A stretch of DNA of 64,000 bases from Torymus aiolomorphi (GCA_036365515.1 CM070873.1:23482257-23546256), one strand, 5' to 3'. Counted from the first letter of the stretch, positions 11,470 to 23,398 are shown. A program made the numbers and translations. The notes: generated by a model not told the origin, from the letters alone.

Positions 11470-14080
11470 CGGATCGATTTTGTCTCGGCAATTTTTTTAT
11501 AAGTATTTCGTTAGCTCTCGAAGAAATTCCCGTGATCAAATTTTTAGGAATCGCATAGTCGCCAGAGACAGAATTTTTGAAAGGTATTTTTCATGTGTTA
11601 TTAGCCGTTTTGCCCCACTTGCATCCCCCGAAGGTATTGTTCCGGATCGATTTAGGTCTCGGCAATTTTTTTATAAGTATTTCGTTAGCTCTAGAAGAAA
11701 TTACCGTTATCAAATTTTTAGGAATCGCATAGTCGCTAGAGACAGAATTTTTGAAAGTTATTTTTCATGTGTTTTTAGCCGTTTTGCCGCACTTGCATCC
11801 CCCTGAAGGAAGGGTTCCGGATCAATTTTGGTCTCGGCAATTTTTTTATAAGTATTTCGTTAGCTCTCGAAGAAATTCCCGTGATCAAATTTTTAGGAAT
11901 CGCATAGTCGCCAGAGACAGAATTTTTTAAAGTTATTTTTCAGGTGTTTTTAGCCGTTTTGCCCCGCTTGCATCCCCTGAAGGAAGGGTTCCGGATCGAT
12001 TTTGGTCTCGGCAATTTTTTTATAAGTATTTCGTTAGCTCTAGAAGAAATTACCGTTATCAAATTTTTAGGAATCGCATAGTCGCTAGAGACAGAACTTT
12101 TGAAAGTTATTTTTCATGTGATTTTAGTCGTTTTGCCCCACTTGCATCCCCTGAAGGAAGGGTTCCGGATCGATTTTGGTCTCGGCAATTTATTTATAAG
12201 TATTTCGTTAGCTCTAGAAGAAATTACCGTTATCAAATTTTTAGGAATCGCATAGTCGCTAGAGAGAGAATTTTTTAAATGTATTTTTCTCATGTGTTTT
12301 TAGCCGTTTTGCCCCGCTTGCATCCCCTGATGGAAGGGTTCCGGATCGATTTTGGTCTCAGCAATTTTTTTATAAGTATTTCGTTAGCTCTCGAAGAAAT
12401 TCCCGTGATCAAATTTTTAGGAATCGCATAGTCGCCAGAGACAGAATTTTTTTTAAATGTATTTTTCATGTCTTTTTAGCCGTTTTGCCCCGCTTGCATC
12501 CCCCTGATGGAAGGGTTCCGGATCGATTTTTGTCTCGACAATTTTTTTATAAGTATTTGATAAGCTCTTGAAGAAATTCCCGTGATCAAATTTTTAGGAA
12601 TCGCATAGTCGCTAGTATAGAATTTTTTAAACGTATTTTTCATGTGTTTTTAGCCGTTTTGCCCCACTTGCATCCCCCGAAGGAAGGGTTCCGGATCGAT
12701 TTTGGTCTCGGCAATTTTTTTATAAGTATTTCGTTAGCTCTCGAAGAAATTCCCGTGATCAAATTTTTAGGAATCGCGTAGTCGCTAGAGATAGAATTTT
12801 TTAAAGTTATTTTTCATGTCTTTCTAGCCGTTTTGCCCCGCTTGCATCCCCCTGAAGGAAGGGTTCCGGATCGATTTTGGTCTCGGAAATTTTTTTATAA
12901 GTATTTCGTTAGCTCTAGAAGAAATTACCGTTATCAAATTTTTAGGAATCGCATAGTCGCAGGAGACAGAATTTTTTTTAAATGTATTTTTCATGTCTTT
13001 TTAGCCGTTTTGCCCCGCTTGCATCCCCCTGATGGAAGGGTTCCGGATCGATTTTGGTCTCGAAAATTTTTTTATAAGTATTTGATAAGCTCTTGAAGAA
13101 ATTCCCGTGATCAAATTTTTAGGAATCGCATAGTCGCTAGAGACAGAATTTTTTAAAGTTATTTTTCATGTGTTTTTAGCCGTTTTGCCCCACTTGCATC
13201 CCCCGAAGGTATTGTTCCGGATCGATTTTGGTCTCGGCAATTTTTTTATAAGTATTTCGTTAGCTCTCGAAGAAATTCCCGAGATCAAATTTTTAGGAAT
13301 CGCATAGTCGCCAGAGACAGAATTTTTTAAAGTTATTTTTCAGGTGTTTTTAGCCGTTTTGCCCCGCTTGCATCCCCCTGAAGGAAGGGTTCCGGATCGA
13401 TTTTGGTCTCGGCAATTTTTTTATAAGTATTTCGTTAGCTCTAGAAGAAATTACCGTTATCAAATTTTTAGGAATCGCATAGTCGCCAGAGACAGAATTT
13501 TTTAAAGTTATTTTTCATGTGTTTCTAGCCGTTTTGCCCCGCTTGCATCCCCCTGATGGAGGGTTTCCGGATCGATTTTGGTCTCGACAATTTTTTTATA
13601 AGTATTTGATAAGCTCTTGAAGAAATTCCCGTGATCAAATTTTTAGGAATCGCATAGTCGCTAGAGATAGAATTTTTTAAACGTATTTTTCATGTGTTTT
13701 TATCCGTTTTGCCCCACTTGCATCCCCGAAGGAAGGGTTCCGGATCGATTTTGGTCTCGGCAATTTTTTTATAAGTATTTCGTTAGCTCTAGAAGAAATT
13801 ACCGTTATCAAATTTTTAGGAATCGCATAGTCGCTAGAGTCAGAATTTTTTATATGTATTTTTCATGTCTTTTTAGCCGTTTTGCCCCGCTTGCATCCCC
13901 CGAAGGAAGGGTTCCGGATCGATTTTGGTCTCGGCAATTTTTTTATAAGTATTTCGTTAGCTCTCGAAGAAATTCCCGTGATAAAATTTTTAGGAATCGC
14001 ATAGTCGCTAGAGACAGAATTTTTTAAATGTATTTTTCATGTCTTTTTAGCCGTTTTGCCCCACTTTCATCCCCCTGATG
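11470..14080 (+). repeat. Repeated block inside right array, copy 1
   Basis: A run of about 15 monomers is repeated at 16060-18330. Diagnostic rare variants occur in the same order in both: GTGTTATTAGCC, GATTTAGGTCTCGG, GCCGCACTTGC, GGATCAATTTTGG, TAGTATAGAATTTT, GTCTCGGAAATT, CCCGAGATCAAA. The offset is about 4594 bp up to 13.4 kb and 4245 bp afterwards, so copy 2 lacks roughly two monomers. Confidence 0.85.
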
Positions 14081-14149
14081 GAAGGGTTCCGGATCGATTT
14101 TGGTCTCGGCAATTTTTTTATAAGTATTTCGTTAGCTCTAGAAGAAATT

Positions 14150-15290
14150 ACGTTATCGTCGCATATCAGTTAATGTGTTTTTAGCCGTTTTGCCCCAATC
14201 TGAAGGAAGGGTTCCGGATCGAGTCGCAATTTTTTTATAGATTTGATAAGCTCTTGAAGAAATTCCCGTGATCAAATTTTTTCGCATAGTCGCTAGAGAT
14301 AGAATTTTTTAAACGTATTTTTCATGTGTTTTTAGCCGTTTTGCCCCACTTGCATCCCCTGAAGGAAGGGTTCCGGATCGATTTTGGTCTCGGCAATTTT
14401 TTTTTTATAAAGTATTTGATAAGCTCTTGAAGAAATTCCCGTGATCAAATTTTTTTTAGGAATCGCATAGTCGCTAGAGATAGAATTTTTTAAACGTATT
14501 TTTCATGTGTTTTTAGCCGTTTTGCCCCACTTGCATCCCCCGAAGGAAGGGTTCCGGATCGATTTTGGTCTCGGCAATTTTTTATATGAGTATTTGGTAA
14601 GCTCTTGAAGAAATTCCCGTGATAAAATTTTTAGGAATCGCGTAGTCGCTAGAGATAGAATTTTTTAAAGGTATTTTTTCATGCGTTTTTAGCCGTTTTG
14701 CCCCGCTTGCATCCCCTGAGGAAGGGTTCCGGATCGATTTTGGTCTCGGCAATTTTTTTTTATAAGTATTTCGTTAGCTCTCTTGAAGAAATTCCCGTGA
14801 TAAAATTTTTAGGAATCGCATAGTCGCCAGAGACAGAATTTTATAAATTTTTCAGGTTTTTTAGCCGTTTTGCCCATGTATTGCATATTCTGAAGGAAGG
14901 GTTCCGGATCGTTTGGTCTCGGCAATTTTTTTATAAGTATTTCGTTAGCTCTGAAATTACCGTTTCAAATTTGGGGAATCGCATAGTTGCTAGAGTCAGA
15001 ATTTTTATATGTATTTTTCGCATGTTTCTTTGGTTTTTGCACTTTCATCCCCCTGAAGGAAGGGTTCCGGATCGATTTTGGTCTCGGCAATTTTTTTATA
15101 AGTATTTCGTTAGCTCTAAAAGAAATTACCGTTATCAAATTTTTAGGAATCGCATTGTCGCAGGAGACAGAATCCCCTGATGGAAGGGTTCCGGATCGAT
15201 TTTGGTTCAATTTTTTTATAAAAGCTCTTGAAGAAATTCCCGTGATCAAATTTTTAGGAATCGCATGCTAGAGACAGAATTTTTAAATGT
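14150..15290 (+). repeat. Scrambled, shortened satellite monomers
   Basis: Inside an otherwise regular array, consecutive monomers here lose different pieces of 3-40 bp while the remaining sequence stays identical to the consensus. Examples are TTACGTTATCGTCGCATATC near 14150, TTTTTTATAGATTTGATAAG near 14235, loss of most of the middle near 14870-14900, and AGACAGAATCCCCTGATGG near 15165. Flanking monomers are intact. This may be real patchy deletion or a local assembly or consensus problem. Confidence 0.8.
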
Positions 15291-16059
15291 ATTTTTCTCA
15301 TGTGTTTTTAGCCGTTTTGCCCCGCTTGCATCCCCTGATGGAAGGGTTCCGGATCGATTTTGGTCTCGGCAATTTTTTTATAAGTATTTTGTTAGCTCTC
15401 GAAGAAATTCCCGTGATCAAATTTTTAGGAATCGCATAGTCGCTAGAGACAGAATTTTTTAATGTATTTTTCTCATGTGTTTTTAGCCGTTTTGCCCCGC
15501 TTGCATCCCCCTGATGGAAGGGTTCCGGATCGATTTTGGTCTCGGCAATTTTTTTATAAGTATTTCGTTAGCTCTCGAAGAAATTCCCGTGATCAAATTT
15601 TTAGGAATCGCATAGTCGCCAGAGACAGAATTTTTTAAAGTTATTTTTCAGGTGTTTTTAGCCGTTTTGCCCCGCTTGCATCCCCCTGAAGGAAGGGTTC
15701 CGGATCGATTTTGGTCTCGGCAATTTTTTTATAAGTATTTCGTTAGCTCTAGAAGAAATTACCGTTATCAAATTTTTTTAGGAATCGCATAGTTGCTAGA
15801 GTCAGAATTTTTTTTATATGTATTTTTCATGTCAGAATTTTTTTTAGCCGTTTTGCCCCGCTTGCATCCCCCGAAGGAAGGGTTCCGGATCGATTTTGGT
15901 CTCGGCAATTTTTTTATGAGTATTTGGTAAGCTCTTGAAGAAATTCCCGTGATCAAATTTTTAGGAATCGCATAGTCGCTAGAGACAGAATTTTTGTTAA
16001 ATGTATTTTTCATGTCTTTTTAGCCGTTTTGCCCCGCTTGCATCCCCCTGAAGGAAGGG

Positions 16060-18330
16060 TTCCGGATCGATTTTGGTCTCGGCAATTTTTTTATAAGTAT
16101 TTCGTTAGCTCTCGAAGAAATTCCCGTGATCAAATTTTTAGGAATCGCATAGTCGCCAGAGACAGAATTTTTGAAAGGTATTTTTCATGTGTTATTAGCC
16201 GTTTTGCCCCACTTGCATCCCCCGAAGGTATTGTTCCGGATCGATTTAGGTCTCGGCAATTTTTTTATAAGTATTTCGTTAGCTCTAGAAGAAATTACCG
16301 TTATCAAATTTTTAGGAATCGCATAGTCGCTAGAGACAGAATTTTTGAAAGTTATTTTTCATGTGTTTTTAGCCGTTTTGCCGCACTTGCATCCCCCTGA
16401 AGGAAGGGTTCCGGATCAATTTTGGTCTCGGCAATTTTTTTATAAGTATTTCGTTAGCTCTCGAAGAAATTCCCGTGATCAAATTTTTAGGAATCGCATA
16501 GTCGCCAGAGACAGAATTTTTTAAAGTTATTTTTCAGGTGTTTTTAGCCGTTTTGCCCCGCTTGCATCCCCCTGAAGGAAGGGTTCCGGATCGATTTTGG
16601 TCTCGGCAATTTTTTTATAAGTATTTCGTTAGCTCTAGAAGAAATTACCGTTATCAAATTTTTAGGAATCGCATAGTCGCTAGAGACAGAATTTTTGAAA
16701 GTTATTTTTCATGTGTTTTTAGCCGTTTTGCCCCACTTGCATCCCCCTGAAGGAAGGGTTCCGGATCGATTTTGGTCTCGGCAATTTATTTATAAGTATT
16801 TCGTTAGCTCTAGAAGAAATTACCGTTATCAAATTTTTAGGAATCGCATAGTCGCTAGAGAGAGAATTTTTTAAATGTATTTTTCTCATGTGTTTTTAGC
16901 CGTTTTGCCCCGCTTGCATCCCCTGATGGAAGGGTTCCGGATCGATTTTGGTCTCAGCAATTTTTTTATAAGTATTTCGTTAGCTCTCGAAGAAATTCCC
17001 GTGATCAAATTTTTAGGAATCGCATAGTCGCCAGAGACAGAATTTTTTTAAATGTATTTTTCATGTCTTTTTAGCCGTTTTGCCCCGCTTGCATCCCCTG
17101 ATGGAAGGGTTCCGGATCGATTTTTGTCTCGACAATTTTTTTATAAGTATTTGATAAGCTCTTGAAGAAATTCCCGTGATCAAATTTTTAGGAATCGCAT
17201 AGTCGCTAGTATAGAATTTTTTAAACGTATTTTTCATGTGTTTTTAGCCGTTTTGCCCCACTTGCATCCCCCGAAGGAAGGGTTCCGGATCGATTTTGGT
17301 CTCGGCAATTTTTTTATAAGTATTTCGTTAGCTCTCGAAGAAATTCCCGTGATCAAATTTTTAGGAATCGCGTAGTCGCTAGAGATAGAATTTTTTAAAG
17401 TTATTTTTCATGTCTTTCTAGCCGTTTTGCCCCGCTTGCATCCCCTGAAGGAAGGGTTCCGGATCGATTTTGGTCTCGGAAATTTTTTTATAAGTATTTC
17501 GTTAGCTCTAGAAGAAATTACCGTTATCAAATTTTTAGGAATCGCATAGTCGCAGGAGACAGAATTTTTTTTAAATGTATTTTTCATGTCTTTTTAGCCG
17601 TTTTGCCCCGCTTGCATCCCCCTGATGGAAGGGTTCCGGATCGATTTTGGTCTCGAAAATTTTTTTATAAGTATTTGATAAGCTCTTGAAGAAATTCCCG
17701 TGATCAAATTTTTAGGAATCGCATAGTCGCTAGAGACAGAATTTTTTAAAGTTATTTTTCATGTGTTTTTAGCCGTTTTGCCCCACTTGCATCCCCCGAA
17801 GGCATTGTTCCGGATCGATTTTGGTCTCGGCAATTTTTTTATAAGTATTTCGTTAGCTCTCGAAGAAATTCCCGAGATCAAATTTTTAGGAATCGCATAG
17901 TCGCCAGAGACAGAATTTTTTAAAGTTATTTTTCAGGTGTTTTTAGCCGTTTTGCCCCGCTTGCATCCCCCTGAAGGAAGGGTTCCGGATCGATTTTGGT
18001 CTCGGCAATTTTTTTATAAGTATTTCGTTAGCTCTAGAAGAAATTACCGTTATCAAATTTTTAGGAATCGCATAGTCGCTAGAGTCAGAATTTTTTATAT
18101 GTATTTTTCATGTCTTTTTAGCCGTTTTGCCCCGCTTGCATCCCCCGAAGGAAGGGTTCCGGATCGATTTTGGTCTCGGCAATTTTTTTATAAGTATTTC
18201 GTTAGCTCTCGAAGAAATTCCCGTGATAAAATTTTTAGGAATCGCATAGTCGCTAGAGACAGAATTTTTTAAATGTATTTTTCATGTCTTTTTAGCCGTT
18301 TTGCCCCACTTTCATCCCCCTGATGGAAGG
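16060..18330 (+). repeat. Repeated block inside right array, copy 2
   Basis: Counterpart of the block at 11470-14080, sharing its ordered rare variants but missing about 348 bp (two monomers) around the position matching 13.48-13.83 kb. It differs by a few single-base and homopolymer changes, for example 17.77 kb GAAGGCATTG against GAAGGTATTG at 13.2 kb. This suggests a recent duplication by unequal exchange, or an assembly effect. Confidence 0.83.
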
Positions 18331-18925
18331 GTTCCGGATCGATTTTGGTCTCGGCAATTTTTTTATAAGTATTTCGTTAGCTCTAGAAGAAATTACCGTT
18401 ATCAAATTTTTAGGAATCGCATAGTCGCTAGAGACAGAATTTTTGAAAGTTATTTTTCATGTGTTTTTAGCCGTTTTGCCCCACTTGCATCCCCCTGAAG
18501 GAAGGGTTCCGGATCGATTTTGGTCTCGGCAATTTTTTTATAAGTATTTGATAAGCTCTTGAAGAAATTCCCGTGATCAAATTTTTAGGAATCGCATAGT
18601 CGCTAGAGATAGAATTTTTTAAACGTATTTTTCATGTGTTTTTAGCCGTTTTGCCCCACTTGCATCCCCCGAAGGAAGGGTTCCGGATCTATTTTGGTCT
18701 CGGCAATTTTTTTATGAGTATTTGGTAAGCTCTTGAAGAAATTCCCGTGATAAAATTTTTAGGAATCGCGTAGTCGCTAGAGATAGAATTTTTTAAAGGT
18801 ATTTTTTATGCGTTTTTAGCCGTTTTGCCCCACTTGCATCCCCCGGAGGAAGGGTTCCCGATCGATTTTGGTCTCGGCAATTTTTTTATTAGTATTTGGT
18901 AAGCTCTTGAAGAAATTCCCGTGTT

Positions 18926-19116
18926 AAAATTTTTAGGAAATTCATAAGCTGTTAAAATATAAATTTTTTTATCATGTATTGTATTCTGAGGGTGGTTTGG
19001 GGGCTGATTTTGGGGGATGATCACTTCGAAAATAACTTATATCGCTGTTTCTATTGGTTTTATGCATATATCTAACAGATAATATAAAAAAAACCGATTT
19101 TGGGAATATTCGATTT
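18926..19116. other. Decayed satellite edge and AT-rich junction
   Basis: The final monomer degenerates after AAATTTTTAGGAAATTC near 18940. A G-rich stretch follows (GGTGGTTTGGGGGCTG) and then unique AT-rich sequence. No gene seen. Confidence 0.6.
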
Positions 19117-19149
19117 TTCGTTCATGATGAACGTTCAGAACTTCAAACA
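19117..19149 (+). mobile_element. Family B end fragment
   Basis: TTCGTTCATGATGAACGTTC followed by AGAACTTCAAACAC matches the terminal 33 bp of the family B elements and abuts the foldback at 19150. The rest of the element is missing. Confidence 0.6.
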
Positions 19150-19705
19150 CATTGATTTTTACATATTCTATGATACAAGCAGCGACATACATTGAAGGTA
19201 GAGGTGTTAAGATAACGAAAAAAAATTTTTAACGACATTTAATTATTATTTAAACTAGTTCCAGTCACCTAGAAGAAAATTCAACAAAATATGACAATCA
19301 TTTTGACTTTTTATCTAATTTAGATTTCAAAACGGTCATGTTGTTCCTTGTTCAACCACAGAAAAAATTAGAAAATTATCTAAACGTACAAAGTTATAAT
19401 CAATTGTTTATAAATATGTCAAAAGTCTCTCATAAACAATTGATTGCAACTTTACACGTTTAGATAATTTTCTAATTTTTCCTGTGTTAACCCTGAAATT
19501 TAACAAGGAACAACATGACCGTTTTGAAATCTAAATTAGATAAAAAGTCAAAATGATTGTCATATTTTGTTGAATGTTCTTCTAGGTGACGGTAACTAGT
19601 TTTAATAATAATTAAATGTCGTTAAAAAAATGTTTTCGTCCTCTTAACACCTCTACCTTCAATGTATGTTGCTGCTTGTGTCATGGAATGCGTAAAAATC
19701 ATTGT
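19150..19705. mobile_element. Foldback palindrome with a short loop
   Basis: Two arms of about 260 bp are inverted copies: ATTGATTTTTAC at the left end against GTAAAAATCATTGT at the right; TAGAGGTGTTAAGA against CTCTTAACACCTCTA; GGTCATGTTGTTCCTTGTT against its inverse at 19500-19520; GTTATAATCAATTGTTTATA against ATAAACAATTGATTG. The loop is only about 20 bp (centre near 19427). No clear target duplication. Unlike the palindromes at 23.2, 27.3, 48.1 and 57.4 kb, its centre carries no inserted element. Confidence 0.9.
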
Positions 19706-20061
19706 AAAAAATTCTTTAAGCTGACGTCAATCAAAAGCCCCAAACCTCCTTAAGGCATGTTGAGACCGATTTCGTGAACGAAGCTGCGGAGTACAACATT
19801 GAAAAAGGAAAGTAAATGAATCGACGTTTCATTATTTTACTTTTCAAACTTTAGAAATAATAAAAATATTAATAAGGACGAGATATAGAACAAGTTGAAT
19901 GAATTTTAAGGTTGATTTTATGAAAGAATATCTCATTCTCATGTCATCTAGTCTGATATAGGCGTAAAAAGCATAATTAAACATCATATTAAAATTAGAC
20001 GTAAACTCCTTTAACAACTGTTAAAAAAAGTACTTAGTTTATTTTTTTAGTCTTATTGAAT

Positions 20062-20285
20062 ATGGGTCTGAAGTTTACATCGTTGAAACGCAACGCAATA
20101 ATTTTTTACGATTGATTAAAGTTATTAAACAATGGAACTTTTTTCTATATCTTTGTTATAAAGTTATTTTATACTATAAAACACTAAATCTACACGTAAA
20201 ATTAATATTGATTAATATAAACTTGAAGTAAAATGAATTATTTTTTTATTTCGTTGCACTCCAACGTTGAAAACTTCAGACTCGT
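20062..20285 (+). mobile_element. Family A hAT-like miniature element
   Basis: Starts ATGGGTCTGAAGTTTACATC and ends in the inverse (GAAAACTTCAGACTCGT). About 40-bp terminal inverted repeats contain a CGTTG...CAACG hairpin. It is flanked by the perfect 8-bp duplication TATTGAAT (20054-20061 and 20286-20293). An 8-bp target duplication is the hallmark of the hAT superfamily. No coding capacity. Confidence 0.93.
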
Positions 20286-20449
20286 TATTGAATTGAGTAT
20301 AATACATCAAATACATCAAATATAGATGTAACGATCTATAACTTAAAAAAAATTCTTTTCATTATTATATATACCAAAAACATTTGTACAAATAAAACTT
20401 CTCATTACAATCTCTACATCAGTTCTTGGAGGTAAATTTAACCCCTTAA

Positions 20450-20618
20450 CTGGCAATGGATCATATATGTACATAGAAAAGTCGTTCCGAAACTGGCGAT
20501 GATCATATATGTACATTTTTAAATAACTTTAACAATTTTTGAAGGATTTGGGCAGAATGTGGTACTACCAATTAGCTGCTGCCAGTTTTGGCACGAAAAC
20601 TGAAAAAAGCCGTGCCAG
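20450..20618. mobile_element. TTAA-flanked miniature element (piggyBac-like)
   Basis: Flanked by TTAA (20446-20449 and 20619-20622). The ends are short inverted repeats, CTGGCAATGG against CCGTGCCAG. The left half contains a 25-bp direct doublet (ACTGGCAATGGATCATATAT and ACTGGCGATGATCATATAT). A TTAA duplication is characteristic of the piggyBac superfamily; assignment rests on that alone. Confidence 0.65.
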
Positions 20619-20690
20619 TTAATTCATCGTTTCAAATTCAGCTAGAACAGAATCTCATGTCAGATTCCCAACGTTGCAATAAGAGAACCT

Positions 20691-20914
20691 AGCTGCTTGA
20701 AATTTCGAACGTTCATAGTGAACGAAAGATTTTTGTCATGTTCAGATTTAGCCGAATTTGGCTACTTAATATATTTAAAAAATGATAATAACTGTATCTC
20801 TTCACTTCTCACTCTTGCAGACATGACCAAAACCACTACGACGAATTCTAACGAAAGTTAGAAACTTTAAGCTAATATTTCGTTCATTATGAACGTTCGG
20901 AATTTCAAATACGT
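20691..20914 (+). mobile_element. Family B hAT-like miniature element
   Basis: 224 bp. It begins AGCTGCTTGAAATTTCGAAC and ends AATTTCAAATACGT. Terminal inverted repeats carry the CGTTCATAGTGAACG hairpin. A perfect 8-bp duplication GAGAACCT lies at 20683-20690 and 20915-20922. The interior has CCGAATTTGGCTACTTAAT. Non-coding. Confidence 0.93.
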
Positions 20915-21469
20915 GAGAACCTATACATTCAGAAATTTTCTTTACTTCTTTACTTTTAATTCGAAACTAAGCTAGTTGTTATTATTATGTCCATTTACTA
21001 TTCTAATATTGTCTGAATTAATTATTACTTTAGAATTTGAAGATATAATAGGTATGCACTTTACAAATACTTATTAAACTTTCCTTTCGTCATGTTTTTA
21101 TTTTCATTGTTCAAGTTTATATATTTGAGCTTCCATGGTACTTTTTTATTCAATACGAAACGGTCGCCAATATAGTATTGAATTGATTTGAAAAATTCAA
21201 CTAAAAATGTAGGCACACTGACAACACAAAAATCACATTCTTTCAACTGAACGCTGAAGTAATTTCTGTGTGAGCTATTGACAAATTTAGCTGAAATTTA
21301 TAGTTTTAATTCGATATTTATCGCACAAAGTACTAACAAGTCTCCAAATTTAAATAATGAATAGATTTATATAATAACAATTCGTCTAAGTAACTACGGT
21401 TTAAATTTCCATCTTGATTTACGATTTTGTCCATAAAAGGCAATATTTCGAGTACTTTAAAGTGTGTGG

Positions 21470-22160
21470 AGTCTCCGTAAGTCCTCGAAGAACGCGATCA
21501 CGTTATAAAACTATTTAATAGTTCACGTTTGTTTATTGTGTCCATAACATCTCCAGAAGATTGGTTTTTCGCAGTTCATTCTCCTCCAGTTCTCATGGAC
21601 AAAATAAACTCATCCACTCTATAAGTATATATATATAAACTCTATTCCGTGACTTGCAACGCACCGGACAACTGTTCAGTGACCCCTCACAAAGCAAACC
21701 GAGACCGAGCGACGAGGAATTAAAAAGCGAGGACTACGCCCGTATTTTCACGACGCGAATGAGCAAAGAGAAAGAGAGAATGAGAAAGAGAGAGAAAGAG
21801 AACGGAGCACACCCACCTGTATCCCGCTGCTGACATTATTGATTTCCTCGACGAATTTGAAGCCACTCTTGCGCGCGCGCGCGAGCGCTTGTGCCTTTAG
21901 ACCCAACTAATTTCCATTCACGCGCGCACGCGTTACTCTTGTTAAAGGGGTGGAGCTTTCTTTTTTTTTTGGAAGGTGGTTAGTGGAGTGGCTGCGAGTG
22001 AAATTTATCGAAATAACGCGCGACCAGGCTCCAGTGAATGTCCACTTAATTAACCCGACTTGAGAAGAAACTTTGAAAATTATTGAGTGCCGTGCGGTCG
22101 GGTCATTAGTTGTAGACTTCTTGTGGGCTCTGTAAAGGCTTTTACAAATTTTCAAGTTTC
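21470..22160. promoter_or_regulatory. GC-richer low-copy island (candidate regulatory DNA)
   Basis: Visibly GC-richer than its surroundings, with GAAAGAGAGA-type purine runs (21766-21800) and GCGCGCGCGCGAG near 21871. There is no repeat-family match and no plausible coding frame. Such islands recur through the window; I read them as candidate intronic or intergenic cis-regulatory sequence, which is inference only. Confidence 0.3.
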
Positions 22161-22303
22161 TTTTTTTTTAGAGCTTTAATGGGAGCCAGAAGTAAACCTT
22201 CCATTCTTTTGTTCTAGATATGGGCGTTTATGTCGCGAAACTTTTAATTTATAACTAGAGATAATATACAATATATTATCCTCACATAAAATGTACATAC
22301 ATT

Positions 22304-22758
22304 ATGGGTCTGAAGTTCGCATTGTTGGAGTGCAACGAAATCATTTTTTACGATTGATTAAAGTTATTGAACAATGGAAATTTTATGGAAATCTTTGTTA
22401 TAAAGTTATTTTATACTATAAAACACTAAATCTACACGCAAAATTAATATTAACTATGGGTTTGAAGTTTGCATCGTTGGAATGCAACGAAATCATTTTT
22501 ACAATTGCTCAAAGTTATTAAACAATGGAAATTTTATCCAAACCTTCGTTATAAAGTATTTTATACTATAAAACCCTAAATCGACACACAAAATCAGTAT
22601 TAATTAATATAAACTGGAAGTAAAATGAATTATGTTTTTATTTCGTTGCGCTCCAACGTTGCAAACTTCAGACCCATTATTAACTAGTATAAACTTGAAG
22701 TAAAATGAATTATTGTTTTTATTTCGTTGCACTCCAACGTTGCAAACTTCAGACCCAT
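22304..22758 (+). mobile_element. Family A element split by a second family A element
   Basis: The outer copy runs 22304-22455 and resumes at 22686-22758. Removing the inner insertion and one TATTAACT restores a standard family A interior. Outer flanks are CATACATT and TATACATT (7 of 8 match). An older copy reused as target by its own family. Confidence 0.92.
22456..22677 (+). mobile_element. Family A element nested in family A
   Basis: Complete copy, ATGGGTTTGAAGTTTGCATC to TTCAGACCCAT, with the perfect duplication TATTAACT at 22448-22455 and 22678-22685, inside the outer copy at 22304-22758. Both copies have the same orientation. Confidence 0.94.
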
Positions 22759-22882
22759 TATACATTAAATGATAAAATTGATTAAAATTATAAATATTCT
22801 AATTTCTAAAAATGAATAAGAGAATAGTCGTCCGCTTGTGCGAATAAGTGAAAAAAATCTACTAATAATTTAGTGAATATTG

Positions 22883-23104
22883 ATGGGTCTTAAGTTCGCA
22901 TCGTTGGAGTGCAACGAAATAATTTTTTACGATTGATTAAAGTTATTGAACAATAGAAATTTTATCGAAATCTTTGTTATAAAGTTATTTTATCTATAAA
23001 ATCCTAAATCTACACGAAAAATTAATATTAACTAGTATAAACTTGAAGTAAAATGAATTATTTTTTATTTCGTTTCTTTCCAACGTTGCAAACTTCAGAC
23101 CCAT
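22883..23104 (+). mobile_element. Family A hAT-like miniature element
   Basis: ATGGGTCTTAAGTTCGCATC at the left, GCAAACTTCAGACCCAT at the right. Perfect duplication GAATATTG (22875-22882 and 23105-23112). Confidence 0.94.
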
Positions 23105-23398
23105 GAATATTGACTTATTGAAGCAGTGGAATAAGATTGTTACTGCGTATAAATAAGTGAATACATTCAGTAAAGAATTAGATAAACTAGGAGAGTTCTG
23201 CGCCCCCCACCACGCGTCCATTTGCTCAGAGAAGCGCTGATTGGTCGAGGCGGACAGGTGCGAATTAATTACAGGTGAGACAGTGACGTCATCGAACCTT
23301 CTTGAAGACTGCATGCTCTTACGTAATAGCATCCAAAACGTTTTGAAACGTTTTCATGTAACGTGATATTACACAATTGCGCAATATGACAAAATTTT

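Larger units (their letters stand above)
9035..18925 (+). repeat. Satellite array, right block (about 175 bp monomers, inverted relative to left block)
   Basis: About 56 monomers, spaced 173-177 bp in the regular part (CGCTAGAG at 9111, 9286, 9461, 9634). They are the reverse complement of the left-array monomers. Two common subtypes alternate irregularly, TCTAGAAGAAATTACCGTTA and TCTCGAAGAAATTCCCGTGA, with a third carrying TTGATAAGCTCTTGAAG. Rare variants are shared with the left array (GAAGGTATTGTTCC; GTCGCAGGAGACAG), so both blocks derive from one pool. The first and last monomers (9035-9130 and 18840-18960) are the most diverged. Frames of up to 123 codons are satellite read-through. Confidence 0.97.

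Noticed and set aside
1..18925. CRISPR array
   Set aside because: Whole 175-bp units are repeated with no short repeat plus unique spacer layout; this is satellite DNA in a eukaryote.
9035..18925. CENP-B box in the satellite monomer
   Set aside because: The TTTCGTTAGCTCTCGAAG region resembles part of the box, but the required A and CGGG positions do not line up.
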